Source: Cristatella mucedo
Taxonomy: Eukaryota; Bryozoa; Phylactolaemata; Cristatellidae
Direction: 5' to 3'
Length of the DNA stretch: 64,000 bases
Assembly: GCA_009760855.2 (NCBI GenBank)
Contig: WPIO01000245.1
Location: 126,001-190,000 of the forward strand
Under the pieces are notes generated by a model. The model was not told the DNA's origin and did no database searches. It saw only the letters and a list, made by a program, of their open reading frames with translations. Made by a program: the position numbers and the translations under genes. Shown here piece by piece: positions 32,925 to 45,844 of the stretch. Within the stretch, counting starts at the first letter, position 1; each line of letters starts with the position of its first letter.

Positions 32925-34327
32925 ACCCATATCGTTCACAGATTTTGAAAGTTTTTCTTCAATCTTGTTGGAAGCGGTCTGGACGAAGCTCTAGCTGAAA
33001 GTGCTCAACATGCACTCTCAGCAGCAATCATTCGTCTGTCGGGGTGAGGATGAGTCCCTCACCACAGCTCGCTTGGTGACTCAGGGCTTCGGGTCATCGT
33101 AGCTGTGGCCGGCTGCAAAGAGGCAATAGCAGCATCATCCAAACAGGTGTGAATTTGTGAGCCCATAATTCCACGTCTGTTAACGGCACTAGCTGGAGCA
33201 CTTCTGAGTCCTGCAATCACTTGTATACTGACAACATTTCTTTTCTCGCAGAATACCATCAATTAGTGTGTATAACTCTTTGGACACTCGCCTGCAAAGT
33301 GTGCAATGCGATTTTATTCGCGAAACAGATCAGGCTGATAGCACAGCGCAACAAACGGTTTTTGTAAATAATTAGCCCACAGCTAGCAAGTGAATGGCTA
33401 GCTTGAGCAAAAAATCCACGTACGGCAGCAGAATGTCAAGGTGCAAATGCACGTTCGCTCATCGATTCTGCTAAGGCACTTGAGTAATAAAACACCCAGG
33501 TCGAAGCCGTCTGAGCCTACAACTAATAGCTGCTAAGAAACTTTAAAAATATCAGCGATGATCGTAGAGCTTAAGCGTAGGGGTTGAGGAACTTACATCG
33601 ACAAAGGTCTGGCTGAGGTTGTGGGCTGAGCTTGAGGCATATGTGAAGCACCTGAGGTTAAGTTCTCATAGGGTGCAATACCAACAAATTTTTATTATTC
33701 TTACTATCAAGCTGTATTGTTGTAAGTAAATGTACCGCTCAAACAGTGTGCACGTTATATGCCATGTATTCGATGTCGCTTTGCAACGCGGCAATATGCC
33801 CAAATGTCAGCATCATCAATTTGTGTGTGCATTCCGTCTTGTGCTTGTCATTTCCGTGATCCTTGGTCTCATTCTGCTGACCCTTAGCACTTTACTTATG
33901 CAGACCGTGCGATGCTAGTCAGTGGGGGTCGTGTTGATAGGTAGGTGCCAGTAGGCTTGCTGATTTCTGTTGGGTATTTCTCTGCATGGTATGACGTTGA
34001 CTCAATAACAAAAGAAGACGACTCTTGAGGCTCTTGCTCGGACTGTGGTCAAAGCTTGGTTTAGCTGCATCGCGAGACGACGTTAAAGCAATCGCCACAA
34101 GGTGATAGTGGCAGGCTGGCTAACCAGTGCTCCATAGATGTAAGATGTGGCCAAGGGTCACTTAATAGAGCAGAAAGCAAATGTGAAAGCAGCTCAAGCC
34201 GTCTCCGGCGTATAAATGGTGTATCCGGGATCCAATAAACGAGCAACTATGACATTAAGTCGCCTTACAGTGTAGTTTTTTATTGCTGCAATCTCTGGCC
34301 ACTAGAAAAATAGTTGCTGCTGAGCTT
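32925..34327. other. unique DNA, possible 3' UTR and solo-LTR-like piece
   Basis: May begin with the 3' untranslated region of the tail exon. A frame at 33730-33918 ends in a hydrophobic run (LVLVISVILGLILLTLSTLL), without other support. Near 34210-34245 a TATA-like tataaatgg is followed by AATAAA, as in LTRs, but no terminal repeat partner is seen. Confidence 0.35.
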
Positions 34328-36994
34328 TAATAATAATAATAATATTGCACTTGATATTGCACTTGATAAAGCGCCCTCAGAGAACTTAATCTCTTTCTAG
34401 GCGCTTTACATTTGCTGCAAAGTGATACGCAATAGAATAGTAAGTAAAATCATGCTTGAAAAACAAACAAAATGGTTAGGGGTTACATGCACTGGGTCAG
34501 CATGCAAATGTGGTTAGTGGCAGCATGAACAGTGTCAGCACGCATAAGCACATCGAGGACGAATCACAAGGACCCACTAAATGCTGTCCTAAATAGGTAT
34601 GTTTTTAAGTTTCTTTTAAATGTGGTCAGGTCAGGGGATGTTCTGATGCAGCTCGGGAGGGAGTTCCAGGCTGTGGGAGCATACGAGCTAAATGCACGGT
34701 CTCCAAAGGATTTAAGGTTTGTACGAGGTATTTCTAGACTGTTGGATTCCGAAAAGCGAGTGGTACGATGCTTTCCCTCATGGGGTAGTATATCTGAAAG
34801 ATAGGCTGGAGCCATAGAATGAAGAGACCTAAAAGTGAGCGACAAAACCTTGAAGTCAATCCGTTGCTTCACTGGTAACCAGTGCAGGTCGGCGAGAAGT
34901 GGAGCAATGTGGCAACTGCGATGCTCACGACAGACAAGCCTAGCTGCAGAGTTTTGCACCAGCTGCAATCGCCTGATCGCACATGCTGGTAGGCCAGTAA
35001 GCAGTGAGTTGCAGAAGTCGAGACGAGATGTCACGAATGCATGGACCAACTTGGACGTGGTATCCTTATCTAAACAAGCCCTAATTTTAGCAGTGTTATG
35101 AAGCTGAAAATAGGCTGATTTGACTGTGGAGCTGATGTGGTCGTCTAACGAGAGGTCGCTTTGGAATATGACACCTAGATTTCGAGCTGATGCAACTGGA
35201 GATATGCTGGCAGAGCCAATTTTGAAAGTCAGCCTTTCCAATTTCTGAATAACACTAGGTTTGCTCATAACTAGTAAGTTAGTTTTATCATCGTTTAGTT
35301 TTAGAAAATTTGCTGCCATCCATGATCGGATGTCATCAATGCATGCAGCAAGTGAGTTGAGAGAATTTGAGGTGCTCGAAGGCTGGGAGGGATCAAAGCA
35401 AAGGTATAACTGAGTGTCATCCGCATAGAAGTGAATGCCTAGATTGTGCATGGCAATCACATCAGCAAGAGGCAGAGTATAAACGGTAAAAAGGACCGGA
35501 CCTAGTACAGAGCCCTGAGGTACTCCATATTTTAGAGGTACTTCAGATTATCTTTGTCCATTCACGTCAACACTCTGGAGTCTCCCACTGAGATAGGACC
35601 TGAACCACTGCAGAGCAGTGCCAGTGATGCCCAGGCGAGATGAGAGATGCTCTAGAAGTACTTTGTGATCGATGGTATCAAAAGCTGCCGAAAGACCGAG
35701 TAAAACAAGAAGAGACACTCTACCCATGTCTGCATTCCTAAGTAGGTCGTTGTATACCCGAAGCAATGCTGACTCTGTGGAGTGATTAGCTCTAAAGCCA
35801 GACTGGAAGTTACTAGCAAGGTGTGAGGTTTCGATATACGAGTTCAGCTGGTCCACCACGACACGTTCCAGTGTCTTTGATAGGAATGGTAGAAGGGAGA
35901 CTGGGCGGTAGTTGCTTAAGTTCTCTTGGTCTAGTGTAGCTTTCTTGAGAAGTGGCCTGACTACAGCTTTTTTGAAAGGTGCTGGGACCTGACCTGAGGC
36001 TATTGACATATTAATGATGTTGGTTATGCATGGCAGCAGCAGATCAATGCAACGTAGGAGCAGGACAGTGGGAATAGGGTCCAGTGGACTTGTTGTCTTC
36101 TTCGATTGAGATACGAGCTTTAGGACTACATCACTAGTGACCTGTTTAAATGCAGACATTGAGTCGCAGCCAGGAACCGAGGAACAGCATTCTAGTGGGA
36201 AGGTTGTCATCGCAGGGATGAATTCCCTGATTTTGTCTATCTTCTGCACAAAGAATCGAGAGAAGCGATCGGCTAGATCATCACAAGGATCATCAGGTAA
36301 GGAGCTAACCTGGCAACGGTTGAGGAGATGGTTTATTGTCGACATCAGCATTGTTGGATTGTGCATCTGTGATTCAACAATGTTTCTATAGAAGCTAGAC
36401 TTAGCCTTTGCTAGGATCGATTGGTACGACCTACAGTAGTCCTCATATGCCTGTCGATGGACAGTTAGTCCGGATCTTTTGTATGCCTTTTCAAGCTTTC
36501 GTTTAGTAGACTTGGCTAGTTTAATGTCTGTGGTAAACCATAGGCCGTCTGGGCGGGGGCGTACAGTGCGCTTTGTCAAAGGTGCAAACTCGTCGAGCGT
36601 GTCAGCTAGTGTCGTGTTGTAGCAATCTACCAGTGATGACAGATCGGAGGGAGGACTGAGCAGCAAAGGTGAAGCAGATATGCTCGCACGGACAGCATCG
36701 ATGTCAAGGGTCTTGAGGTTTCGCGATTCACAGGTTATTTTAGAGGAGAATGTGGGCACACACTGTAGATTGAATGAGATCTGCATGTGGTCAGATAAGC
36801 AGGATTTGGTGATAACAGGTGATGACAAAGTGCAGTTATATGAGAAAATTTGGTCGAGTGTGTGACCCTTGATGTGGGTAGGGCCATGCACATGAGTCAC
36901 AAGAGATAATGAGTCTGTCAATGTACGAATTTCGGTGCTGAAAGCCTCAGATAAGTTATCAAAGTGAACGTTGAAATCACCCATAACGAGGAAT
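34328..36994 (-). mobile_element. LINE-A copy, young, 5'-truncated in the endonuclease
   Basis: Tail (AATAAT)n at 34328-34345; 5' break near 36994 just before the GDFN block. Includes a short duplication ttgcacttgata at the tail junction. Nearly identical to the copy at 43816, with only scattered differences, so a recent insertion compared with others here. Confidence 0.95.
34564..36984 (-). pseudogene. LINE-A endonuclease (part)-reverse transcriptase, one nonsense change
   Basis: One reading frame from 36984 to 34564, about 807 codons, interrupted only by a TAA just after DVNGQR near 35545, where the sister copy has TCA (Ser). Order: MGDFNVHFDNL (endonuclease), GHTLDQIFSYN, CLSDHMQISFN (SDH block), linker with SCESRNLKTLDID, RT from VVRPLLKK with YRPVSLLPFLSKTLERVV, LLGLSAAFDTIDH, then [10 protein letters not shown] (YADD intact) and the C-terminal [19 protein letters not shown] to SGSL. 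Only the first part of the endonuclease is missing. Confidence 0.93.
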
Positions 36995-37185
36995 ATCTCG
37001 AGTTCAGGTGCTCAATGTAATAACGTTCGCCCGGCACTGAAACAGCGATTGACTTTAACTTCCCTACTTTTCAATTCGTTCTCAAGAAACTAAAGAAAAA
37101 TCACTTTTTCGATTCAAAATGATTATACAGCAAATCAAATTGAACAGCTGCATCCTTGATAAATCTCACCGTATTAAAGCGAATT
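36995..37185. other. short unique spacer
   Basis: Between two antisense LINE-A copies; nothing recognised. Confidence 0.4.
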
Positions 37186-37608
37186 AATAATAATAATAAT
37201 AAAAATAATAATTCACTTGATAAAGCGCCCTCAGAGAACTTAATCTCTCTCTAGGCGCTTTACATTTGCTGTAAAGTGAAATGCCATTGAATGGTAAATA
37301 AATCATGCTTGAAAAAACAAACGAAATGAATAATATGGTTAGGGGTGACATGCACAGGGTCAGCATGCAAATGTGGTTAGTGGCAGCATGCACAGTGTCA
37401 GCACACATAAGCATATCAAGGACGAATCACAGGGACCCACTAAATGCTGTCCTAAATAGGTGTGTTTTTAGGTTCCATTTAAATGTGGTCAGGTCAGGGG
37501 ATGTTCTGACGCAGGTCGGGAGGGAGTTCCAGGCTTTGGGAGCATATGAACTAAATGCACGGTCTCCAAAGGATTTAAGGTTTGTATGAGGTATTTCCAG
37601 ACTGTTAA
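37186..37608 (-). mobile_element. LINE-A 3' end fragment
   Basis: Starts with (TAA)n and a well-kept 3' stem-loop, and ends within the C-terminal coding (the LEIP-like residues). Close to the 34328 copy in sequence. Confidence 0.93.
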
Positions 37609-38009
37609 TACCATTCTAGAACTTTGATATCCTACTTTTAATAGAAAGCTCTCCAGTAGTTACCTGCTTACTTTGTACGTTTCGTAAAATAGAATCGATG
37701 CCATCAAAGCGTCCGCATTCACCAATACTGCAATGTACCATTTTGATAATTGTGCGAGTCCCGAATCATTGATGCCGTTGAATTGGAAGTGATAATGTAG
37801 CAATGCTTTACTACCATGCATGCCTGATTTCGCTTAGAGTTGGTGTCTTACCTTTCTATTAACTAGTAAAGCACGGAATGTACGTATTTTAGAGAGGCTT
37901 CTCGAGGTCTCGTCTGTTAAACATCACAGACTATTTTAGCAAGGGAAAAACGTAGTTCAGCTCATAAAGCAGCTGAAATTATGAGCGAAATGATGATAAC
38001 AAAAATGAC
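37609..38009. other. unique DNA, nothing recognised
   Basis: No frame or repeat of note. Confidence 0.4.
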
Positions 38010-38186
38010 GCTCTTAATAAAGCACCCTCAGAGAACTCAGTCTCTTCCTAGTCGCTTTACATTTGCTGCAAAGGGAAACGCGATCGAATCGTAAGTAATA
38101 TTATACTTGATAAACAACATGAACAACATGGTTAGGGGTGACATGCACAGGGTCAGCATGCAAATACGGTTAGTGGCAGCATGCTC
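38010..38186 (-). mobile_element. LINE-A 3' terminal fragment
   Basis: About 177 bp of the family A 3' untranslated region in antisense, from the stem-loop to gttagtggcagcatgc. Confidence 0.88.
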
Positions 38187-38261
38187 CCCGAGCTAGAGAG
38201 AGGCCTAGGTTGACTGCTAGCCCGGTATGGACTTGTACTTGATTTCTCCATAATAACGTAT

Positions 38262-38726
38262 TCCTCTGTTATCTTCGCTGTGAATATTTATGAGCTTTCC
38301 TCGAGAATGCTACACAAATCAGGACCTGCTTAGCATAAGGTGCGATGTTGCCATTAGTCGATACCTACCGGTGGCTTTCTTCAACGGGTCAATGAGAACC
38401 TTCCTGCATGTTGAGTTGGTCATATTAATAGTTCGGCTATCAAACCTACGAACCATAAGTTTAAAGCACTGATTATTATTTCTTGCGGCAGTAGCCCACC
38501 CCTCGTGGCCTGAATATTGTTAAACGTCGACCGGCAGGCGTTACTAAGGTCTAACTCAAACTCGAAGGGCCCACGTCTGCCATGCCGGATACGCACCAAC
38601 GTGATTGAAAGCCACTTCATCGCCAATGCCCAGTCGCTCAACAGCCTTTTGAATTCGGCCTACTAAATGTCCGCTCGCTAAATACCAAGGGGTTACCCAT
38701 CCGCGATTAAGTGATCCAGGAGAAGC
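38262..38726 (+). mobile_element. LINE-B 5' region fragment
   Basis: Sense match to the 5' part of the copy at 25905-29470 (gcttagcataaggtgcgatgt, then aaacgtcgaccggcag and atgtccgctcgctaaatacc), ending just after the first endonuclease block. Interrupted at 38727 by an antisense LINE-B. Confidence 0.8.
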
Positions 38727-40290
38727 TGTGTAATGTAATGTATCTCCGTCTGTAACTCCACAAAGTCATAGAGACTGAGTGGGTGTTAGGCAGGAGAATT
38801 TTGTATAGCACACTCACAGCCTTATCGGCTTTCGGTACGCATTCGGTAGCCAACAGACTTCGTCTCACGCAACAAAGAGAAAGTGGGAAGCATAGAAAAG
38901 TCAGGGGAGCAGTTGAGGTAGCGAGTAGCATAGAAGTAGCAGCTCAGGACCGCCGAAAAGGAGGTGCGGTACTCGGCAGTTGGAGAGTAGTTGTCGTTAC
39001 GTAAGAATTGCGAAGTGAGTTCCACAGTCTATGACCTGCAGAGCTAAAGCTTCTGTCGCCAACGGACTTTATGAGGAGGAACGAGACAGCTAATTTATTG
39101 TCAACAGGACCTGAGGGTCCAAACAGGCTGAAACTGATGCAGCAGTTTAGCTAGGTATGAAGGAGCCAAGCCGTTGCGAGCCTTGTGGGCTTGCATAAGA
39201 ACTTGGCTCTTTATCCATAGGTGAACCGGAAACCGTCTGAGATCTTTTAGCAAAGGAGACACTTGCTCGAATTTCTGTCGACTTGACGACTAACCTTGCA
39301 GCCATGTAATAGTTCGCTGCAGTGGCCTAATAACTTTCTTTGGCAGCTCAGCCAAAAGGGAATTACAATAATCAAGCCAAGACAGAACTAGGGAGCTAGT
39401 TAAATTTTTTACAAGCAACAGTGGGAGACAGCTCCTAATCTTGGATAGGGATTGGATGTGTTGGCTAGCTGTAGAAGCATGAAGCTTTTGAAATTAAGTC
39501 AGTTGTCGTAGACGAAACCTAAATTTCGAGCACGTGGTGAAGGTCGCACATTAGCATCACCTACTTGAAGAGCAAATCTGTTTAACCCAGTCATGAGCTT
39601 AAAGTGTCCCATGAGCAGCATTTCGGTTTTTATCGTCGTTCAATTTATTGATGTTTTCCGACATTCAGTATTGAATATCGGCAAGGCAAGCGTTCGGTTT
39701 CTTAGTTGCCGCAACATATTTTGACGGTTTGAATGACAAATATAACTGAGTATCGTCAGCATAGAAGTAATATCCTATTCCAGAGGCCTTAATCAATTTT
39801 CCCAGAGGTTGTGTATACATGGAGAACAGCAAGGGACCGAGTACAGAACCTTGAGGGACTCCACAGGTGATCCTGGTGTGTGTGTGACCTGACCCCCATG
39901 TGATCATGATCACTTAAGTACGACGTAAACCACGCCAGTGTTTTTTCTGCCAATCCGATCGTTGTTCTTAATCTTTCGAGCGGAACTTCGTAATCAGTGG
40001 GGTCGAAGGCAGCTGACAAATCTAGCAAAGCAAGGGCAGTGACATTTCCGTCGTCATTGCCGCGTAGAATGTCTTTGTTGACACGGAGGAGAGCTTATGT
40101 CTTTGTTGACACGGAAGAGAGCAGTTTCAATGGAGTGCTGCCTCTTGAACCCTGATTGAAATGTTTCTTAAATGTCATTTGAATCAATGTGTTCAACCAG
40201 CTACTCAGCAACTGTTTTCAAGAATCTCCGAAAAGAATGGAAGACGGTAAAAAGATAGTTTGAGAGGACCTCTGTGGCTAATCCAGGCTT
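38727..40290 (-). mobile_element. LINE-B copy, 5'-truncated
   Basis: Tail tgtaatgtaatgtatctcc at 38729; C-terminal, RT and hinge sequence follow to about 40290. Frames 39665-39913 ([35 protein letters not shown]) and 39789-40028 (MLDLSAAFDPTDYEV) show RT motifs, with YADD kept, in different registers. A small duplication (tctttgttgacacggaggagagc) lies near 40070-40115. Dead copy. Confidence 0.9.
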
Positions 40291-40307
40291 TTTGGGCTTG
40301 GGGATTA

Positions 40308-40392
40308 GCAGAGAGAGAGAGAGCAAGATAGAGAGAGGGTGAGAGAGATAGAGATGGAGGGAGAGAGAGAGGGAGGGAGGGAGAGAGAGAGA

Positions 40393-40483
<91 letters not shown>
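40308..40483. repeat. long GA-rich microsatellite
   Basis: About 175 bp of GAGA with scattered variants, at the 5' border of the LINE-B copy. The long minus-strand Leu/Ser open frame here is an artefact of the repeat. Confidence 0.97.
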
Positions 40484-40486
<3 letters not shown>

Positions 40487-40806
40487 TTGCTGATGCTAGG
40501 TCCTGAGCTTTGGATAACGTTCATCACTTGAGAATCGAACAATATTAACAATTCTCATATGTCAGTGGTTCCTTTAAGAAATGTGTTTATGAAACTATGC
40601 TTGCAGTTGTATTATAATATGTTTCTGATCTGATGTATATTACTTCCATTATTTGTCTATAATATTTGATAGTGAGAGAGTAGTGACTAAAAGAGTGCTA
40701 TTTCAAGGCCTGAGTGTTATATCGATTTAAAACTGTTCTCAGGCGATCATAAATTGGTTATATATGCTATAAGTACGAAAGTATAAGATTTTGAATTAAG
40801 TAATCT

Positions 40807-41125
40807 GATTGCACCTGCCGGTAGGTCAGCTAGCAGCGAGTTACAGAAGTCAAGACAGGAAGTCACAAATCAATGGATCAACTTGGACCTGGTGTCCATA
40901 TCTAAAGAAGCTCGAATTTTAGCAGTGTTGTGTAGTTGAAAAAAGGGAGACTTGATTGTAAAGCTGACTTGGTCGTCTAACGAGAGATCACTTTGAAAAA
41001 CTACACTTACATTTTGAGTCGATTAAACAGTAGATATGCCGACAGAGCCTATTTCGAGCTTTAGCATTTCCAATTTCTGAATCACGATGATTTCTTCCCA
41101 TAAATAATAAGGTAATTTTAATAAT
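40807..41125 (-). mobile_element. LINE-A internal fragment
   Basis: Antisense to the family A hinge region (DFCNSLLTG-, LVHAFV-like residues) with no 3' end. Confidence 0.85.
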
Positions 41126-41330
41126 TAAATTTCTTTCTAATGGATTTAAAGTTGTTAACCTTGCAAACGTTAAACCTCCCAGACTGTCCAGTCTCACTGA
41201 TAATAATTTATTTACAGCGATTTGGGTATGTGGTTTTGTGTGTATTTGTGTGTGTTTGTGGGCGTGTGAGAGCACGTATGTGTTTGCGTGTGTGATTGTG
41301 TGTGTTTGTGTATCTAAATAATAACAGTAA

Positions 41331-42350
41331 AAACAAAAATACACTTGATTCAGCACCATTAGATAACTCAATCTTATTCTCGACGCATTACATTTGGTGC
41401 ACAGGAAACAAGATCGAATGATGAGTGGTATCATGCTTCCTTAACAAAATTTATAACATGGTTATAGTTAGCATGCACATGGTCAGCTCACCAATGAGGT
41501 TAGTGACAGCATACATCAGTGTCAACATGCATAAGCACATAAAGGACGAATCAGGGGGACCCACTAAATGCTGTCATACTTATGCGTTTTTTATTTTTTT
41601 CTGATGTGGTCGAGTCAGGGGAAGTCGTGATGCAAGTCGGGAGCCAGATCCTGGCTTTGAGAGCAAATCAAATGAAGGCTCGGTCTCCAAAGGGTTTGAG
41701 ATTCGTGCAAAGTATAGGTAAAAACTTAACTTTTTAAAAGCAGGCGGTACGATGCTTTGGCTGGAGGGCAAGTATATCTGAAGGTTGGCTGGAACGAAAT
41801 AAAGAAGGGAATAAAAGTGAGTGACACGACCTTGAAGTATTTGCGATTCTTGTATGGGAGCCAGTGCATGTCAGCTAGAAATGGTGTGTTGCGGCTAGTG
41901 CTAACATCACGACAGACAAGCCTAGTTGCAGAGTTTTGTGCGAGCTGTAAGCGCCTGATTGCACGTGCCTGTAGTCCAGCAAGGGGCAGTTTATGCAACA
42001 GAAATCAAGATGGGAATTCCAAAATGCATGAACAAGCTTGGACGTGTCATCCCTCTCTAAAAAACTCCGAATTTTAGAAATGTTTGATAGTTTAAAGTAA
42101 GTAGAGTTAACTGAGGAGCTGATGTCGTTGTCTATCAAAAATTCACTTAGGTACATGGCACCTATATTTCAAGCAGATTCAACTGGAGATATGCTGGCAG
42201 AGCCGATGTTAAACACGAGCCTTTAAAATATTTGAATCAAACTTGACTCGACCTAATTAGAAAGTTAATACTTGCATCATTAGATTTAGGAAAATTTGCT
42301 AACATCTATGTGTGGATATCGTCAATACACGCAGGAAGGGAATTGAGAGT
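41331..42350 (-). mobile_element. LINE-A copy, 5'-truncated, old
   Basis: From a worn AAATAATAA tail to the RT end (the AACIDDI-like residues near 42340). Frames 41580-41771, 41726-41998 and 41875-42156 are broken pieces of the C-terminal region. A simple TG-rich stretch precedes it at 41221-41320. Confidence 0.88.
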
Positions 42351-42352
42351 CT

Positions 42353-43815
42353 TCGACGTTCACTGCAATAAATCATTCGACGCCTTTAGCACCGAATGTT
42401 GTGCATCGACTGATTCACTTCTCTTGAAGCTGATGTGCATGGCCCTTCACATCACTTCATGGCTGGTCACACACTTGACCACATTTTTCTCCTTCAACTG
42501 CATGTTGCGATTACCAATCATTACCACATACTGCTTATCCGGTCAGCTACAGATATCATTAGTTGTACAATGTGTGCCTTCTCATTCTCCTCTAAAATCA
42601 CATGTAAATTGCAATACCTCAAACCCTTTGAAGGCGATGCTGTCCGTGCGAGATCCTCCCCTCAAGCATTAGTTCTGAAAGTCCTGGACTGTGGACCTCG
42701 CTTCCACAATTCTTACACGACAACTGCTCTCCTTCTACCGATTATGGCTCATTCTTTTCAGTGGTCCTGAGCAGCTACTTTCATGCTATTCGCTACCTCA
42801 ACTGCTCTCCCAACTCTGCTATGCTTCCCACTTTCTCTTCTTCGTGTGAGACAAAATCTGTTGTCTACCAAATACAAACTGAAAGCCGCTTAGGCTGTGA
42901 GTGGGCTATACAAAACTCTCCTGCATAACACCCAAATGGTCTTTATAACTTTGTGAAGTTACAGACGGAGATACATAGATACACATACAGATTCAGGATT
43001 TCTTTGGTTGTACAATGACCTACTTAGGAAAGCAGACATGGGTCGAGTATCTGTGCTTGTTTTTCTTTGTTCGCTGGTCTTTGTTTCTTTGTTTGCTTTT
43101 GGCTCTTTGGCACGAGATGTCAGCAGCATTTGCAATCGATCACAAAGTTCTTCTCGAGTGGTTCTCATTTCTCCCGGGAATCACTGGCAATTGTCTGCAA
43201 CTGTTCAGATACTGTTTTAGAGAGAGAGACACCGGAGTATTTACGTAAATGGATCAATATTATCCGATGTACCTCTGAAAAATGGGGTACCTCAGGACTC
43301 CATTCTAGGTCCGGTTTTTTCACGGTCTATACTCTATCTCTTGCCGATGTGATTGCCAAGAAAAATCTAGGCTTTCACTTTAATGCTAATGACACTCAGT
43401 TGTACCTTTACTTTAATCCCTCCAAACCTTCGAGCTCCTCAAATTCTCTCAACTCCCTTGATGCATGTTTTGATGACATCCCCAGATAGATTGCCAAATG
43501 TTTTGTTAAATTAAATTATGATAACACTAACTTACTATTTATGGGCAAATAAAGTGTGATTCAAAAATTGGAAAGAATAACTCTCAAATTTGGCTGTGCA
43601 ATAATATGTCCTGTCGAATCTGCACGAATTGTAGGTGACATGTTCCAAAGTGACATTTCGTCGGACGAACACATCTGCTCGACAATCAAGTCTGCCTAAT
43701 CTCAGCTTCATGACATTGCTAAAATTAAGGGTTATTCAGATAAGCCTACACAATCTATGTCGGTCCTTGCATTTTCGACATCTCATCGTGACTTCCGTAA
43801 CTCACTAATTGCTTG
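42353..43815 (+). mobile_element. LINE-A copy, old, broken by a LINE-B piece
   Basis: An endonuclease part (42353-42655) is followed by a LINE-B 3' end, then RT from about 42998 (YNDLLRKADMGRVS) to 43815. Roughly 0.9 kb of element between the two parts is missing. The frames around 43067-43489 include ENLG-like FHFNANDTQLYLYF, where YADD has become NAND. It ends where the next LINE-A begins at 43816. Confidence 0.85.
42668..42990 (+). mobile_element. LINE-B 3' end fragment
   Basis: C-terminal and terminal sequence of family B (cttccacaattcttacacgac to gttacagacggagatacat) with an ACAT-type tail near 42973-42988, lying inside the old LINE-A copy. Confidence 0.88.
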
Positions 43816-44177
43816 ATTGTTTTTGACCGTAGCGCGTAAGAAATTACGTGCCTATGGACATTTAAACGCTTATCGCTTCGGGCTGCTGGGTCTCCCACGC
43901 CGGCGGCAGCATTAGCTACGCCAGCGGCTAGTAACCTACTTGTTAGTTATGGTCGTCAGCAGCTGCTATCGCTTCGTCATCGTATATCAAATGCATTCCT
44001 AGATATTAATGTTGTTGCTAAGATTCATGAACTATGCATTAACAAAAGGAAAGCACCCAGTAGCTGCCGTGGTGGCCGGAACCGCAGCTTAGACGCTGCT
44101 CGTTTGGTATTCCTAGCATTGTCTCGAACCGCTTAGCACGCTCCCCCGCATGCGTCACTGTAAATCTCTCAAACTTA

Positions 44178-44876
44178 GTGGTCATCAGGCCTGTTGTAAC
44201 CCAATCGGCCAGACTTTACGCTTGCCTTTGGAATCCTCGCTCAATGTGCAATAAACCTCTAGTAATAAACGACCTTATTTCAGAAAATGGTATCGACCTG
44301 CTCGTCCTAACTGAAATTTGGCTGAAATCGATAAACTGCCCGACAATTAAAGACGCTACTCCATCTGGTTTCACGTTCTTTCACACCCCTAGATCAATCA
44401 AAGCTGGAGGTGGAGTTGCTATAATCGTGCGCTCGAAATTCAACTTCAAGCCATTTGCGGTACCCTCGAAGCAGTCTTTTGAATCAATTGTCCTGGTCTC
44501 ACCCGAAAACAAGCTACCGATAGTGGCAGTAGTCTATCGCCCACCAGGTACCAAATCCTCCTTTATCTCAGATTTCTCCGATCTCATTTCGATTCTGTGT
44601 GCAAGAAATCGATCCTTCCTCGTAATGGGTGATTTCAACGTTCACTTTGATAACTTATCTGAGGCTTTCAGCACCGAAATTCGTACATTGACAGACTCAT
44701 TATCTCTTGTGACTCATGTGCATGGCCCTACCCACATCAAGGGTCACACACACTCGACCAAATTTTCTCATATAACTGCACTTTGTCATCACCTGTTATC
44801 ACCAAATCCTGCTTATCTGACCACATGCAGATCTCATTCAATCTACAGTGTGTGCCCACATTCTCCTCTAAAATAA
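44178..44876 (+). pseudogene. LINE-A apurinic-type endonuclease
   Basis: Order of blocks: LWNPRSMCNK (N-terminal Asn), LLVLTEIWL (catalytic Glu), VVYRPPGTKSS, VMGDFNVHFDNL (Asp/Asn), before the frame slips at GHTHSTKF, where a two-base CA insertion replaces the GHTLDQIF of the sister copy. The last third of this frame is therefore out of register; the true C-terminus (SDHMQ block) continues in the next frame. In living relatives it nicks target DNA to prime reverse transcription. Confidence 0.93.
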
Positions 44877-45808
44877 CCTGTGAATCGCGAAACCTCAAGA
44901 CCCTTGACATCGATGCTGTCCGTGCGAGCATATCTGCTTCACCTTTGCTGCTCAGTCCTCCCTCCGATCTGTCATCACTGGTAGATTGCTACAACACGAC
45001 ACTAGCTGACACGCTCGACGAGTTTGCACCTTTGACAAAGCGCACTGTACGCCCCCGCCCAGACGGCCTATGGTTTACCACAGACATTAAACTAGCCAAG
45101 TCTACTAAACGAAAGCTTGAAAAGGCATACAAAAGATCCGGACTAACTGTCCATCGACAGGCATATGAGGACTACTGTAGGTCGTACCAATCGATCCTAG
45201 CAAAGGCTAAGTCTAGCTTCTATAGAAACATTGTTGAATCACGGATGCACTATCCAAAAATGCTGATGTCGACGATAAACCATCTCCTCAACCGTTGCCA
45301 GGTTAGCTCCTTACCTGATGATCCTTGTGATGATCTAGCCGATCGCTTCTCTCGATTCTTTGTGCAGAAGATAGACAAAATCAGGGAATCCATCCCTGCG
45401 ATGACAACCTTCCCACTAGAATGCTGTTCCTCGGTTCCTGGCTGCGCCTCAATGTCTGCATTTAAACAGGTCACTAGTGATGTAGTCCTAAAGCTCGTAT
45501 CTCAATCAAAGAAGACAACAAGTCCACTGGACCCTATTCCCACTGTCCTGCTCCTACGTTGCATTGATCTGCTGCTGCCATGCATAACCAACATCATTAA
45601 TATGTCATTAGCCTCAGGTCAGGTCCCAGCACCTTTCAAAAAAGCTGTAGTCAGGCCACTTCTCAAGAAAGCTACACTAGACCAAGAGAACTTAAGCAAC
45701 TACCGCCCAGTCTCCCTTCTACCATTCCTATCAAAGACACTGGAACGGGTCGTGGCAGACCAGCTGAACTCGTATACCGAGACCTCACACTTTGCTAGTA
45801 AGTTCTAG
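44783..45808 (+). pseudogene. LINE-A endonuclease end and RT first half
   Basis: Continues from the CA-slipped frame (sequence similarity begins near 44752): CLSDHMQISFN, linker, VVRPLLKKATLDQENLSNYRPVS split here as VVRPLLKK and NYRPVSLLPFLSKTLERVV. It stops at TAG 45806-45808, where sister copies have CAG (Gln) before SGFRANHSTE. Otherwise almost identical to the antisense copy at 34564-36984. Confidence 0.93.
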
Positions 45809-45844
45809 TCTGGCTTTAGAGCTAATCGTTCCACAGAGTCAGCA

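Noticed and set aside
40201-40551. 116-codon Leu/Ser open frame
   Set aside because: Translation of a GA microsatellite.
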